Source: Streptosporangium sp. NBC_01756 (GTDB lineage: Bacteria > Actinomycetota > Actinomycetes > Streptosporangiales > Streptosporangiaceae). Taken from it: a stretch of 64,000 nt of DNA. Below, one piece after another: positions 1 to 7,307 of this stretch (positions are counted from its first letter, which is position 1; the number at the start of each line of letters is the position of its first letter). Both the position numbers and the translations under genes were made by a program. The notes beneath the pieces were generated by a model. That model saw nothing but the letters and a program-made list of their open reading frames with translations. It searched no databases and was not told the DNA's origin. Location of the stretch: NCBI RefSeq assembly GCF_035917975.1, contig NZ_CP109130.1, positions 1,612,001 to 1,676,000 on the forward strand. The letters run 5' to 3'.

Positions 1-82
1 TGGTCGTGTCGTGGATCATCTCGGAGCCAGAGCCCCCGCCGGAGGCGGAATGGCTCTTCCCCATGGATGAGGGAGATCGCTT

Positions 83-502
83 GTGGACGCTGTCGAACTG
101 GTACGGGCGTTCGCGGCCCGTGTCAGCGAACTGTCGCAGCACGTCGGAACCGGCATGGCGGACCAGACTGGTGGAGATGACCTGTGCGCTCTTCATCGGG
201 CCGTCGTTCAACGTCGCGCTCCCAGGATCTGGCAGCTTCCCAGTGGGGTGCATTATCGCGTGCACGGGATCGGCTGTTGCATGACGACCGCTTTCCCCGA
301 GCGGGCAGTTGTTGATGTCGACCTTGGACCTCGACCGGGAGTGCTCATCTTCGACGTCTGGAGGGTGGGAGTGTTCGCAAGGTCTATGGGGCATGGGCGT
401 CTGCCTAGCGAAATCTTCGTCTCCGCTCTGCACGACCTGGCTGATGAGAGGTCCATCACGCTGATCGACCAGCAATGGAATTGGTACGCCATAGAGCTCT
501 GA
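83..502 (+). CDS. DUF6896-like hypothetical protein
   Basis: This predicted 139-residue soluble protein starts at a GTG with a GGGAG ribosome binding site about 7 bases upstream. The central stretch HGIGC followed by VDVDLGP and then FDVWRVGVF resembles the conserved core of DUF6896 proteins. These are small actinobacterial proteins of unknown function, often found near toxin or immunity genes. That assignment is from memory of the motif and is tentative. A short open frame ending at a TGA at 68-70 just upstream could be the tail of a preceding gene that enters from outside the window. No membrane segment or signal peptide is visible. The gene lies at the edge of the decayed accessory region. 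Confidence 0.5.
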   Translation: MDAVELVRAFAARVSELSQHVGTGMADQTGGDDLCALHRAVVQRRAPRIWQLPSGVHYRVHGIGCCMTTAFPERAVVDVDLGPRPGVLIFDVWRVGVFARSMGHGRLPSEIFVSALHDLADERSITLIDQQWNWYAIEL

Positions 503-645
503 TTGTCCACGGCGCGAAGACGGCCGACACAATGCCCAAGGCATTCTGAAGGGACAGTGGAGCAGTTGGGCCGGCGGTCGCAGCGGCAGGTGGCGGCACG
601 CACCTCGGACGGCGGGTTCGTTCGGAACGACGGGCGCTCGGTACG

Positions 646-687
646 ACCCCGTCCATGGTCGTTGCCACCCGGTTGGTCACTCAGGTG
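646..687. repeat. Third, short copy of the island-end sequence
   Basis: About 40 bases here match the sequence at roughly 2013-2055 and the corresponding stretch near 5840-5880 (core TGGTCGTTG followed by two spaced GTCAC-type blocks) with a handful of substitutions. In the two longer copies this block sits just inside a tRNA-Val fragment, so this piece is probably the remains of an older integration event. No tRNA fragment is recognisable beside it. The stretch from 503 to 781 otherwise shows no convincing gene. Confidence 0.5.
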
Positions 688-781
688 TAGCAACCGCCGG
701 TCAATCAGGCAGCAGCCTGAACGCCGATATGTGGCGAGGCCGAACGACCCTGAAGTGTCGACGATCTACCGTGGCGATCTC

Positions 782-1114
782 TTACAGTCCAAGGCATTCA
801 GCAATGGTGATCACTGCCGAGTCGACGAGCCCCAGCGGCAGATCGAGGTAGGTCTCGACGAGCTGCGCCATGCGCGGCAAGTCCTCGTCCTCCAACTCGG
901 CCACGTGAAAACCGTCATCGCCGAATGACTTGAGGAACGTCACCTCAACCTGTGGACCCACACGAGAGTCAAGGAGATAGCCAACCTCGCCCATCACCGG
1001 AGACGGAACGAGTAGTGGGCCTTCAGCCTGCCGGAGGAGTTTCAGACACGCCTGGTGGTGTTGATCCTTCACGTTACCTGCGGCGAGAAGAACACCTGTG
1101 TCACACAGGAGCAC
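782..1114 (-). CDS. PIN-domain ribonuclease toxin (VapC-like)
   Basis: This 110-residue protein is a predicted PIN-domain RNase of the VapC toxin type. It opens with LLCDTGVLLAA, carrying the first catalytic aspartate. A GEVGYLL block supplies the conserved glutamate, and a late LVDSAVITIAE block supplies the distal acidic residue, so the metal-binding set appears complete. The chosen start is a GTG one base after the antitoxin stop codon (TGAGGTG), with a GGAG about 13 bases upstream inside the antitoxin gene. A longer in-frame start at 1150 would overlap the antitoxin. The spacing implies translational coupling. In known VapBC pairs the antitoxin blocks the toxin and represses the operon; here this is inferred by family. 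Confidence 0.75.
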   Translation of the reverse strand: MLLCDTGVLLAAGNVKDQHHQACLKLLRQAEGPLLVPSPVMGEVGYLLDSRVGPQVEVTFLKSFGDDGFHVAELEDEDLPRMAQLVETYLDLPLGLVDSAVITIAECLGL

Positions 1115-1115
1115 C

Positions 1116-1316
1116 TCAGCGGCCCCACTCCGAGCGGAGGATCTCTTCATGCCGCTCAGCGAGATCGGAGGCGGCCTCGAACGACGCGAAGAACGGAAGG
1201 TCGCGCTCACCCGACTCATGCTCACCCAAACGACCGCGGATGAGCTCCAGGGCCGGACGCAGTTCCGCCTCCGGCAGCTGATCTACCAGGTGATGCAGTT
1301 CCTCACGCATGACGCT
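1116..1316 (-). CDS. Antitoxin partner of the PIN toxin
   Basis: The 66-residue product begins MSVMREELHHLVDQLPEAEL and is helix-rich and acidic, with a conserved-looking DQLPEAEL followed by ALELIRGRL. Many short actinobacterial VapB-like antitoxins carry such a helix. It sits directly upstream of the PIN toxin gene, one base from the toxin GTG, which is the main reason for the call. An in-frame start 11 codons further upstream (1349) is possible. The C-terminal half (residues 30-66) is rich in E, F and S and would be the toxin-binding tail. The DNA-binding fold cannot be named with confidence. Confidence 0.65.
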   Translation of the reverse strand, partial: SVMREELHHLVDQLPEAELRPALELIRGRLGEHESGERDLPFFASFEAASDLAERHEEILRSEWGR

Positions 1317-1526
1317 CATACCAACAAGTGTAGGTCGCCTACTTTCCACGCAGCAGGCTCATCCCCAAACCATGATTACAAGAAGTAACCGGATCTGGCC
1401 ACGCGTGCCTCCAGCAGATGTCTCAGACGTCACATACGAACCGTCAGAAAACCGGAGACATCGTGAGTTACCCATCTCAAGGTCAGCAACCACGATGTGC
1501 TCGTCCCCTAAGCGCGCTTTCTCGTC

Positions 1527-1859
1527 TCAGTTCGGCTGCTGACGCAGCCCGTGGAACCGGAAGACAGCCTCACGTCGTTGCTCGATGGAGCCGATCCCAT
1601 GGGGCTGGGCCGGTGCGAACACGTCGACTTCCTCAGGCGCCTCGTCCGGTGGTCTGGGTGCCAAGACGTATCCGACGCGACCGTTGGTGAACTGTCGGAG
1701 CTGACCCGATGGCCAGACGTCCGATCGTGCTCCCTGGCAGCAGAGGTTGAGCCCTTCAGCTTCCAGTCGGCGGCGCAGATCGATGAGGCAATCCAGCAGG
1801 TCTTCGCCCTCTACATCCAGCAGGAGACTGCGGCACGTGAGTACGAGCCGGGCCGGCAC
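1527..1859 (-). CDS. Conserved actinobacterial hypothetical protein, possibly truncated at its N-terminus
   Basis: This 110-residue reading frame has protein-like composition. It contains a DVEGEDLLDCLIDLRRRLE helix and a Cys-Cys block NLCCQGARSDVWPSG, followed by GRVGYVL. Similar CCQGAR...SG...GRxAYxL blocks occur in small uncharacterised actinomycete proteins. The frame stays open upstream of the GTG at 1859 for about nine codons, up to the tRNA-Val fragment at 1889. The true N-terminus may therefore have been cut by an integration event. No function is proposed. The opposite-strand frame over the same region is less protein-like. Confidence 0.45.
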   Translation of the reverse strand: MPARLVLTCRSLLLDVEGEDLLDCLIDLRRRLEAEGLNLCCQGARSDVWPSGQLRQFTNGRVGYVLAPRPPDEAPEEVDVFAPAQPHGIGSIEQRREAVFRFHGLRQQPN

Positions 1860-1888
1860 AGCGTCATAGAGCGTGAGGGTCCTACTGA

Positions 1889-1938
1889 CTGGTGGGCACT
1901 ACTGGGTTCGAACCAGTGACATCTCGCTTGTAAGGCGA
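1889..1938 (-). repeat. 50-bp tRNA-Val 3' fragment (attachment-site copy)
   Basis: The 50 bases are identical to 9807-9856, the 3' half of the intact tRNA-Val gene from the anticodon stem through the T arm to the encoded CCA. Homology to the tRNA stops abruptly at 1938. Integrative elements that recombine at tRNA 3' ends leave exactly this kind of direct repeat. The copy has the same orientation as the real tRNA, as expected for the far end of an inserted element. It is not a functional tRNA because the 5' half is missing. Confidence 0.88.
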
Positions 1939-2080
1939 TCAGAGCAGGGGCGCGACCAGGGCCGATACCGACCCTGACCTGGGCGTACGGTCCACGACCG
2001 TCCACCGTTGTCCGGCCCCGTCCGTGGTCGTTGTCACCCAGTTAGTCACCCAGAACTCGCGCTCTTCGCGCGTGCTCTCG
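1939..2080. repeat. Island-end repeat, copy A, interrupted by an IS element
   Basis: This stretch aligns with about 5765-5895, sharing blocks such as GAGCAGG, TGACCTG, CCGTGGTCGTT and ACCCAGAACTCGC. In copy B the homology runs on into the 3' end of a DUF5919 regulator gene. Here the IS3-family element has inserted at 2080/3351. The sequence resumes after it at 3351 with GGCTCGTCCGCCCAGAC, matching GGCTCTTCCGCCCAGAC of copy B. Copy A therefore once carried the end of a similar regulator gene, now destroyed. Confidence 0.7.
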
Positions 2081-2120
2081 GTGAGGTTCCCCCCGTACGA
2101 CAGCCACCGATGGTGTGGGA

Positions 2121-2996
2121 TCACGAGGTTGCGTCTGAGGGCTTGTAGAGCTCCTCGAACGTGATTGGGCTGTTCATGCCGATGCTGGAATGACGCCTAT
2201 ACGGGTTATACCAGCACTCGATCCATTCAAACATCGCGCTGGCCAACTCGGCTCTTGTTGACCATTTGTTAACGTCGAGCAGTTCGAGCTGCATCGTCCC
2301 CCAGAACGATTCCATCATGGCATTGTCGTAGCAATCGCCGACGGTTCCCATCGAGCCGAGGAGTTCAGCATCGCGGAGCCGTTTCCCGTACGAGAACGAT
2401 GTGTACTGTGTTCCGTGGTCAGAATGCAGGATCGTCTTCCTGCTGGACGGGTTACGGCGGGCGACGGCCATGACCATCGCGTCGACGACCAGAGCGCTGG
2501 TCTGGCGTATGTCGATAGAATGGCCGATGATGCGACGAGAATAGGCGTCCATGACAGCAGCGCAATACAGCTTCCCTTCGTCGGTGGGGTGCTCGGTGAT
2601 GTCGCTGACCCACAGCCGGTCCGGCGCTTCCACCGTGAAGGCCCGGCGGACCAGATCCTCCTCGGTGGCGGCGTTGACGAGGTTGCGGCGGCCCTTGCGC
2701 CGGTAGATGCCCTGGATGCCGGCCTCGCGCATGAGCCGCTCGACGCGCTTGCGGTTGATCTCCAGATCCAGGCCGAGCGTCAGCTCCGCGTGGACCCGCG
2801 GCGAGCCGTAGCTGTAACGTGACGTCTCATGGATGGCACGGATCAGCTTCAATAGTTCGGTATTTCTTTGGTCGCGTGGGGACTGCGGCCGGCCGACCCA
2901 GTCTTTGTAGCCCGATCTGGAAATGTTCAACACCCGGCAGGCCACCGCGACAGGGAAGTCGCCATCGGCGAGTTCGCGGACCAGCGCGTACCCTAT
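2121..2996 (-). CDS. IS3-family transposase OrfB (DDE integrase domain)
   Basis: This catalytic part is read by -1 frameshifting from orfA. The first codon after the slip is the ATA at 2996, giving K-IGYALVRELADGD into the HTH_21-like region (SRSGYKDW). The rve integrase core follows, with the DDE residues visible in RLWVSDIT, HSDHGTQYTS and MMESFWG, and then the terminal YNPYRRHSSIG motif. If translated separately it could start near 2945, but the fused OrfAB is the expected active transposase. The frame is intact from 2996 to the TGA at 2121. No sign of decay is seen. Confidence 0.9.
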   Translation of the reverse strand: MGYALVRELADGDFPVAVACRVLNISRSGYKDWVGRPQSPRDQRNTELLKLIRAIHETSRYSYGSPRVHAELTLGLDLEINRKRVERLMREAGIQGIYRRKGRRNLVNAATEEDLVRRAFTVEAPDRLWVSDITEHPTDEGKLYCAAVMDAYSRRIIGHSIDIRQTSALVVDAMVMAVARRNPSSRKTILHSDHGTQYTSFSYGKRLRDAELLGSMGTVGDCYDNAMMESFWGTMQLELLDVNKWSTRAELASAMFEWIECWYNPYRRHSSIGMNSPITFEELYKPSDATS

Positions 2997-3280
2997 TTTG
3001 GGAGCACGTTCTCCCGGGCGAAATACGCAGCCGCCCGCTTGAGGATCTCATTTTCCAGCTCAAGCTGCCGGGTTCGACGCCGTAGATCGGAGAGTTCCTT
3101 CTTCTCCGCGCTGGTCAGCTTCGCACCGCCGTTGTCATCGGTGTCGGCCTGGCGCATCCAACTCCGCAGACAGGAATCGCTGATACCCAGGTTTTCAGCA
3201 AGGACAGAGACCGGTTTATCGCCCTTACGGGCAAGCTCGACGGCACGCTGACGGAACTCGATCGGGTGAGGTGCAGGCAC
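2993..3280 (-). CDS. IS3-family OrfA (helix-turn-helix, leucine zipper)
   Basis: The start chosen is a GTG with a strong GGAAGGAAG ribosome binding site. The product begins VPAPHPIEFRQRAVELARKG, a Tnp_1/HTH_8 opening. The helix-turn-helix covers about residues 8-50. The heptad pattern LRRRTRQLELENEILKRAA near residues 60-80 is a typical leucine zipper for OrfA multimerisation. It ends ARENVLPK, with the TAG directly behind the slippery heptamer. OrfA alone usually modulates transposition, and the N-terminus serves as the DNA-binding part of OrfAB. Confidence 0.9.
   Translation of the reverse strand: MPAPHPIEFRQRAVELARKGDKPVSVLAENLGISDSCLRSWMRQADTDDNGGAKLTSAEKKELSDLRRRTRQLELENEILKRAAAYFARENVLPK
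2996..3002 (-). promoter_or_regulatory. Programmed -1 ribosomal frameshift site C CCA AAA
   Basis: On the minus strand the orfA frame reads CTC CCA AAA TAG. C CCA AAA is a perfect X XXY YYZ slippery heptamer placed immediately before the orfA stop, and a -1 slip enters the orfB frame without a gap. Position and frame fit IS3-family expression of OrfAB. No downstream stimulatory structure was folded. Confidence 0.8.
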
Positions 3281-3545
3281 GAAGCACTTCCTTCCCAGCC
3301 GACACAGGGTCAACTCAGGTGAGGTGGCCGTGCTACGGGGGGAAGCTCACGGCTCGTCCGCCCAGACACACCCAGCCCGTCCCCACTTCGCCAAGCCCTA
3401 CTAGAGGAACTGACCCAGCTGTAGGTAGTGCCTGTGTCACAACCTGCGGCGGCGGGGCGGTTTCGCCGTAGAGAAGAGAAAAAGAGAAAGGCCTGCAACC
3501 TTTCGTCCGATGAGTCGCGTTAGGAACGGGCGAGAGGAGATCACA

Positions 3546-4064
3546 TTGGATCGTCACGACGGCTTCCGCGAGTTCGTGCTCGCCCGCCAGCAGACGCTGA
3601 TGCGGACCGCATACTTGCTAACGGGAGACGCCCATCTCGCCGAAGACCTACTGCAGAGCGTCCTGATCAAGATCGTGGGGCAGTGGTCCAAGCTGTCCAG
3701 AAGCGGCAATCCCGAGGCGTATACGCGCAAGGCACTGGTCAACCAGTACATCTCCTGGAGGCGTCGGCCACACCCTGAGTTACCGAGCGCCGACCCACCC
3801 GAACACGGCGCCTCCTACGACGGAGCCACGCTCGACCGGATCGTGCTGCGGCAGGCGCTGGCCAAGTTAACGCCCAAGCAACGTGCCGTGATCGTGCTGC
3901 GCTTCTGGGAGGACCTCACCGAGGCGCAGACGGCCGAGGCGCTCGGCTGCTCGGTCGGCACGGTCAAGAGCCAGGCCCATCACGCGCTGGCCCGCCTGCG
4001 CATGCTGGCGCCCGAACTGGCGCACCTGCTTTCCGATTCCAAGATCGAGGAGGTGGTCCGATGA
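3546..4064 (+). CDS. SigE-family ECF RNA polymerase sigma factor
   Basis: This 172-residue sigma-70 family factor recruits RNA polymerase to a limited promoter set. Region 2 covers about residues 5-70 (FREFVLARQQTLMRTAYLLTGD, then AEDLLQSVLIKI). Region 4 covers about 105-155 (LTPKQRAVIVLRFWEDLTEAQTAEALGCSVGTVKSQ). The opening matches the SigE-family style common in actinomycetes. The start is a TTG preceded by GAGAGGAG at good spacing; an upstream ATG at 3510 has no ribosome binding site. The stop overlaps the start of the next gene by four bases (ATGA), so a membrane partner is co-translated. Its location in the decaying island suggests it arrived with an element. Confidence 0.88.
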   Translation: MDRHDGFREFVLARQQTLMRTAYLLTGDAHLAEDLLQSVLIKIVGQWSKLSRSGNPEAYTRKALVNQYISWRRRPHPELPSADPPEHGASYDGATLDRIVLRQALAKLTPKQRAVIVLRFWEDLTEAQTAEALGCSVGTVKSQAHHALARLRMLAPELAHLLSDSKIEEVVR

Positions 4065-5161
4065 CAAGGCTGCGTGAGGCGCTGAACGGCATCGCCGACG
4101 AGGCCCCATCGGTGAACCTGGCCGAACTGGCCCTCGCGGGTCACCGACGCAGGCGGCGCACTACCCTGACGCTGACCGCCATCGCAGCGGTCGTGGCGCT
4201 GGGCGTGGGGACCGCGTCCGTGACGCTGCTGGAGCTGCGCGGCGACTACACGGCCACACAGCAGCGCGTGGATACGGTGCCCGACCTGCCCGACGGCAAG
4301 GTGGGGTCGCTCAGCTACGCGTACCAGACACCCTGCAAGCTCGACATGGAGCGGCATATCGACTGCAGCGCCACCGAGTGGCGGGTGGTCACCCGCACCG
4401 GTACGACCTACCGGGTGCCGCAGGCGCTCGTCAGGAACGCCAAGGAGCAGCGTGTACCCATCTCGATCAGTCGGGACGGGCGCATGCTCGCCTACTACAG
4501 CCGTCAGGCCCAGGCGCATGTGGTCCGCGACCTGGTGAGCGGCTCCGAGGTGACCTCCTCCGTCACGGTGAAGGAGGAACGGATCGGCATGGGCTCTATG
4601 CTCGTGGTCTCCGACGATGGCCGCTACGTGGTTTTTGACCCGCGTGAGGGGAGCAAGGAGCCCGGGCTGCTGATCGACATGCGCACCGGCAAAACGCGGT
4701 CAGTACCCGGCAAGTACGAGACGGTCAGCATTAAGGGCGGCGTCGCCGAGCTGGTCCGGTACCGCAAGACCGACCTGTGGCTGATGCCCGTCACCGGTGG
4801 AGGCGCGCCGGTGCGCTTCGACGGCGTGTTCATCATGTTCAGCGAGCTCGCCCCGGACGGCCGCACGGTGGCCGCCTTCGAGTTCGAGAAGCAACGCCTG
4901 GAGAGGCGCACGCTCACTCTTCTCGACGCCAAGACCGGGCGAACTCTACGGAAGGTGGTCATCCGCGGCCTGCCGAAGGACGGCGGCGTCCTCAATACCT
5001 CCCCCTGGCGGAGCGGATCCGAGGTCACGCTCGCCTACCAGGACAAGGGAGGGTCGCGCATCTATGCGATCGACGTCAATACTGGGCAGGCCCGGCAACT
5101 GGCTCACTACCCCAGCATGTCCGCGTACATGCTCTTTCCTGGAGTCGCGAGCAGCATATAG
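4061..5161 (+). CDS. Membrane-anchored probable anti-sigma or sensor protein with a beta-propeller-like exterior
   Basis: The 366-residue protein has a short cytoplasmic N-terminus (about residues 1-35, ending in the arginine cluster HRRRRR). One transmembrane helix follows (about 36-58), then a large extracytoplasmic part. That part has repeated short motifs of the TolB/WD40 style (ISRDGRMLAYYS, VSDDGRYVVFD, LAPDGRTVAAFEFE), suggesting a beta-propeller. It is translationally coupled to the SigE-family sigma gene. In such pairs the membrane protein commonly sequesters or senses for the sigma factor. No classic zinc anti-sigma motif (HxxxCxxC) is present in the N-terminus, so the anti-sigma role is inferred from context only. 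Confidence 0.65.
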   Translation: MTRLREALNGIADEAPSVNLAELALAGHRRRRRTTLTLTAIAAVVALGVGTASVTLLELRGDYTATQQRVDTVPDLPDGKVGSLSYAYQTPCKLDMERHIDCSATEWRVVTRTGTTYRVPQALVRNAKEQRVPISISRDGRMLAYYSRQAQAHVVRDLVSGSEVTSSVTVKEERIGMGSMLVVSDDGRYVVFDPREGSKEPGLLIDMRTGKTRSVPGKYETVSIKGGVAELVRYRKTDLWLMPVTGGGAPVRFDGVFIMFSELAPDGRTVAAFEFEKQRLERRTLTLLDAKTGRTLRKVVIRGLPKDGGVLNTSPWRSGSEVTLAYQDKGGSRIYAIDVNTGQARQLAHYPSMSAYMLFPGVASSI

Positions 5162-5232
5162 AGGTTGTGCGAAAAATCCTTGAATGAGGATTTTGGTGGT
5201 GTAGTGACTCGTCGTGGAGCACGGGGCCGTCG

Positions 5233-5520
5233 ATGACGAGGAAGCGCGCCGCCTACCCGATGGATCTGTCCGGTACCTCGTAAGAAGTCCTTGCCCCGCT
5301 GGTTCCAGCGGGGCAAGCCGGGCGCGCGTCCGGTCGAACACTCCCGTCGGGAGATCGTCGACGCGCTGGCGTACTGGCTGCCGACCGGACGTGCCTGGCG
5401 GCTGCTGCCACACGACTTACCGTCCTGGTAAACGATCTACCACTACTGGCGGTGGCGGATCGAGGGCCATTGGAAACAGATCCTGACCACCTTGCGGGAA
5501 CGAGAACGCGCCCGGCAAGA
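5233..5520 (+). pseudogene. IS5-type transposase N-terminal remnant
   Basis: The frame starting at the ATG reads MTRKRAAYPMDLSG and then breaks. In shifted frames the sequence continues as EHSRREIVDALAYWL, GRAWRLLPHDLPSW, then a TAA where a lysine codon is expected, then IYHYWRWRIEG. This is the N-terminal DUF4096-type domain of IS5-family transposases, with at least one frameshift and one in-frame stop. The catalytic domain is absent. The piece is too broken to be functional and no inverted repeats were found. Confidence 0.7.
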
Positions 5521-5676
5521 CCGCCATCCTCTGCCGATGGCGGTGACACCTGCTTCTGACGTTCCGTGGTCTCTAAATAAGCTGACCTCAGCAACGGCGA
5601 AGCCCACCCGTATTTCTGCGGCTCACGCCTGATTGGTGGCGGCGCCCTCCAAGAAATAGCGAGGCTGTACCGCAAA

Positions 5677-5706
5677 AAGGCTGGTTCCTCACGAGGAGCC
5701 GGCCTT
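5677..5706. terminator. Hairpin with short T run
   Basis: Two 14-base arms (5677-5690 and 5693-5706) pair at 12 of 14 positions around a two-base loop and are followed by TTT. It lies just outside the degenerate att copy at 5716. The intact tRNA-Val has a similar hairpin just outside it at 9770-9800, behind an integrase relic, so this may be the only trace of an integrase 3' end here. Confidence 0.55.
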
Positions 5707-5715
5707 TCGATTGAC

Positions 5716-5765
5716 GTGGGCACTACCAGATTCGAACCAGTCGCATCTCAATTAAGGCAATCCGA
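5716..5765 (-). repeat. Degenerate tRNA-Val fragment (second attachment-site copy)
   Basis: The sequence GTGGGCACTACCAGATTCGAA and onward aligns with the tRNA-Val 3' half at 9807-9856 but has several substitutions, including damage to the T stem and anticodon stem. It then continues into copy B of the island-end repeat. It marks a second junction between tandem integrated elements, older or less constrained than the perfect copy at 1889. Confidence 0.7.
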
Positions 5766-5867
5766 GCAGGTGCCTGCCCGGGATCGATATCAGCTCTGAC
5801 CTGTGGCTACGGTTTCCCGTGATCCGTGGTTGTTCATGCCTGTCCGTGGTCGTTATTACTCAGCTGG

Positions 5868-6650
5868 TTACCCAGAACTCGCACTCTCGGCGCGATCTCT
5901 TGGCTCTTCCGCCCAGACGTTCTGGCCGTTGCTCCACAGCTCGGAGGCGTGGTAACCGAACCGGTCGAACAGGCCGTCGTCCTGGTAGCGGCGCAGGTGC
6001 ATCATCGGCGAGTCGTGGCCGACGAGCTTGGCCAGGTGCGGCGTCACCAACATCTCGGAGTCGAAGCGGAAGACGCTCATCGCGATGTGCTCGTCTCCGA
6101 ACCTCGCCTCGATGCCGGGTACGTTCCGAACCTGCTCGATCTCCGAGAGGGTAATTCGGATACGGGTGGAGACCGTCAGGGGAACGTTCTCCACCTCCTC
6201 CCGGCGGCGGGTGACCTCGCTGTCCGGGTCTCCGATCAGGAACCGGATCTTGCACCCCTGCTCGGCCTTGCGCTTGAGGACCTTGGCGAGGTTGGGGTGC
6301 TCCAGCCACAGGAAATAGTTGGTGTACCCGGCGAAGACGATCTCGTTGCGGGCCGAGGTGATCAGGTTGCGCCAGATCGACTTGGGACAAGCCGATCGAT
6401 AGGGGTAAACGGTCAGAACCTCTCGATCCGGGCCGGTCTTCACGGTGTTACGGATAGCTTCTGGCCACAACACGGACGTATCAACTCCTAATGCCTCGGC
6501 GGCGGCCAACTGATGCCGAAGGTGCGGAACTCGTGCCTCATCCTGTAACCAGCGTTCCACCGTCTTAACATCCGCCTCGCAGCGATCTGCCAGATTCTGG
6601 CTGTTCAGCTTCACATCGAGCATGGCGCGGCGTAAGGGGACGTTGGCCAC
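5868..6650 (-). CDS. HTH regulator with DUF5919 domain
   Basis: This 260-residue protein has an N-terminal Cro/C1-like helix-turn-helix (about residues 5-55, LNSQNLADRCEADVKTVERW). A C-terminal domain of the DUF5919 type follows, including IVFAGYTNYFLWLEHP, KIRFLIGDPDSE and ARFGDEHIAMSVFRF. The second half resembles a phospholipase-D-like fold used as a ligand or effector domain, but its role is unknown. The chosen GTG start has GAGGTG just upstream and gives the usual family N-terminus (VPLRRAMLD); a longer start at 6743 is less likely. It is divergent from the three-gene small operon at 6763. The stop codon lies within island-end copy B. Confidence 0.75.
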   Translation of the reverse strand: MANVPLRRAMLDVKLNSQNLADRCEADVKTVERWLQDEARVPHLRHQLAAAEALGVDTSVLWPEAIRNTVKTGPDREVLTVYPYRSACPKSIWRNLITSARNEIVFAGYTNYFLWLEHPNLAKVLKRKAEQGCKIRFLIGDPDSEVTRRREEVENVPLTVSTRIRITLSEIEQVRNVPGIEARFGDEHIAMSVFRFDSEMLVTPHLAKLVGHDSPMMHLRRYQDDGLFDRFGYHASELWSNGQNVWAEEPRDRAESASSG

Positions 6651-6762
6651 GGTGCACCTCAGAGTGAGGACGTCAGGGACGTTTTCGACTCTAACTTTGA
6701 AACGTCCTGGACGTCTCTGGAACGCAGTGGGTTCGTCACCCAAACGGAATAACGCTTACTCC

Positions 6763-6972
6763 ATGTCAACCCCCGTAATTCTGGAAGACCTCCAGGCGGC
6801 TTTTCCCGGATGGTGTATTTGGCGCAGTTCTGCGGGTCGCCTGTGGGCTACCCGGAACGGCCGACACCTTACCGACGAAGAGGTGAATCGCGGCCTCTAT
6901 CGGACAATTGACGCTGACGACGTTGCCGAACTCGCTCAACAACTCCGCGACCAAGAGGGACTGGAGTCATGA
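6763..6972 (+). CDS. Small hypothetical protein, first of three overlapping genes
   Basis: The 69-residue protein contains LQAAFPGWCIWRSSAGRLWA, a tryptophan-rich block seen in many small actinomycete proteins encoded beside HTH regulators. It is divergent from the DUF5919 regulator, with about 110 bases between. It overlaps the next gene by ATGA. The ribosome binding site is weak, which suggests a leaderless or short-leader transcript. No catalytic motif is visible. Confidence 0.6.
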   Translation: MSTPVILEDLQAAFPGWCIWRSSAGRLWATRNGRHLTDEEVNRGLYRTIDADDVAELAQQLRDQEGLES

Positions 6973-7307
6973 GCACCCTCGACAGGAAAGAGCCGGCTCA
7001 ACGATGCCCGGCTGCCCTGACTGCTGAACGCCTGCGGATCGGCCTCGAACACTGCGGCGTCTCGGCCGACGTCCACGAGGGCCACGGCGTCGCCCTGGTC
7101 TCCGTCTGGACCGACCTCCTGGTCTGGACGGACGGGCTCGCCTACCGCTGGTGGACGGGGAAGACCTCGGTGAAAACGGGCCGCCGTCTATACCGGGTCC
7201 ACGGCGTGGACAGCCCGATCACCGTCGCTCACTCCGTCGCCCAACGGTACGAGGAGCTCCTCAAAGCGGCCTACCGGTGCGGAGGCGTCGCGGAGCGCAC
7301 GTCGTGA
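6969..7307 (+). CDS. Small hypothetical protein, second of three overlapping genes
   Basis: The 112-residue soluble protein has a repeated WTDLLVWTDGLAYRWWTG segment and a C-terminal helix (VAHSVAQRYEELLKAAY). It overlaps the preceding gene by ATGA and the following one by GTGA, indicating translational coupling. Proteins of this kind commonly pair with the FPGWxIWRS-type protein upstream. Function unknown. Confidence 0.6.
   Translation: MSTLDRKEPAQRCPAALTAERLRIGLEHCGVSADVHEGHGVALVSVWTDLLVWTDGLAYRWWTGKTSVKTGRRLYRVHGVDSPITVAHSVAQRYEELLKAAYRCGGVAERTS

Larger units (their letters stand above)
2081..3350 (-). mobile_element. IS3-family insertion sequence
   Basis: The element is about 1.27 kb, with imperfect terminal inverted repeats at 2081-2108 and 3323-3350 (24 of 28 bases match; outer sequence GTGAG, then TTCCCCCCGTA). 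It carries two overlapping-frame genes, orfA and orfB, transcribed on the minus strand, the usual IS3 layout. The ends are supported independently: flanking sequence on both sides aligns continuously with the uninterrupted copy near 5895. No clear target-site duplication is visible, at most 1-3 bases. Both reading frames look open, so the element may still be active. Confidence 0.9.

Noticed and set aside
1811-2124. Short frames crossing the tRNA fragment at 1889
   Set aside because: They translate tRNA and island-end repeat sequence and have no ribosome binding sites.
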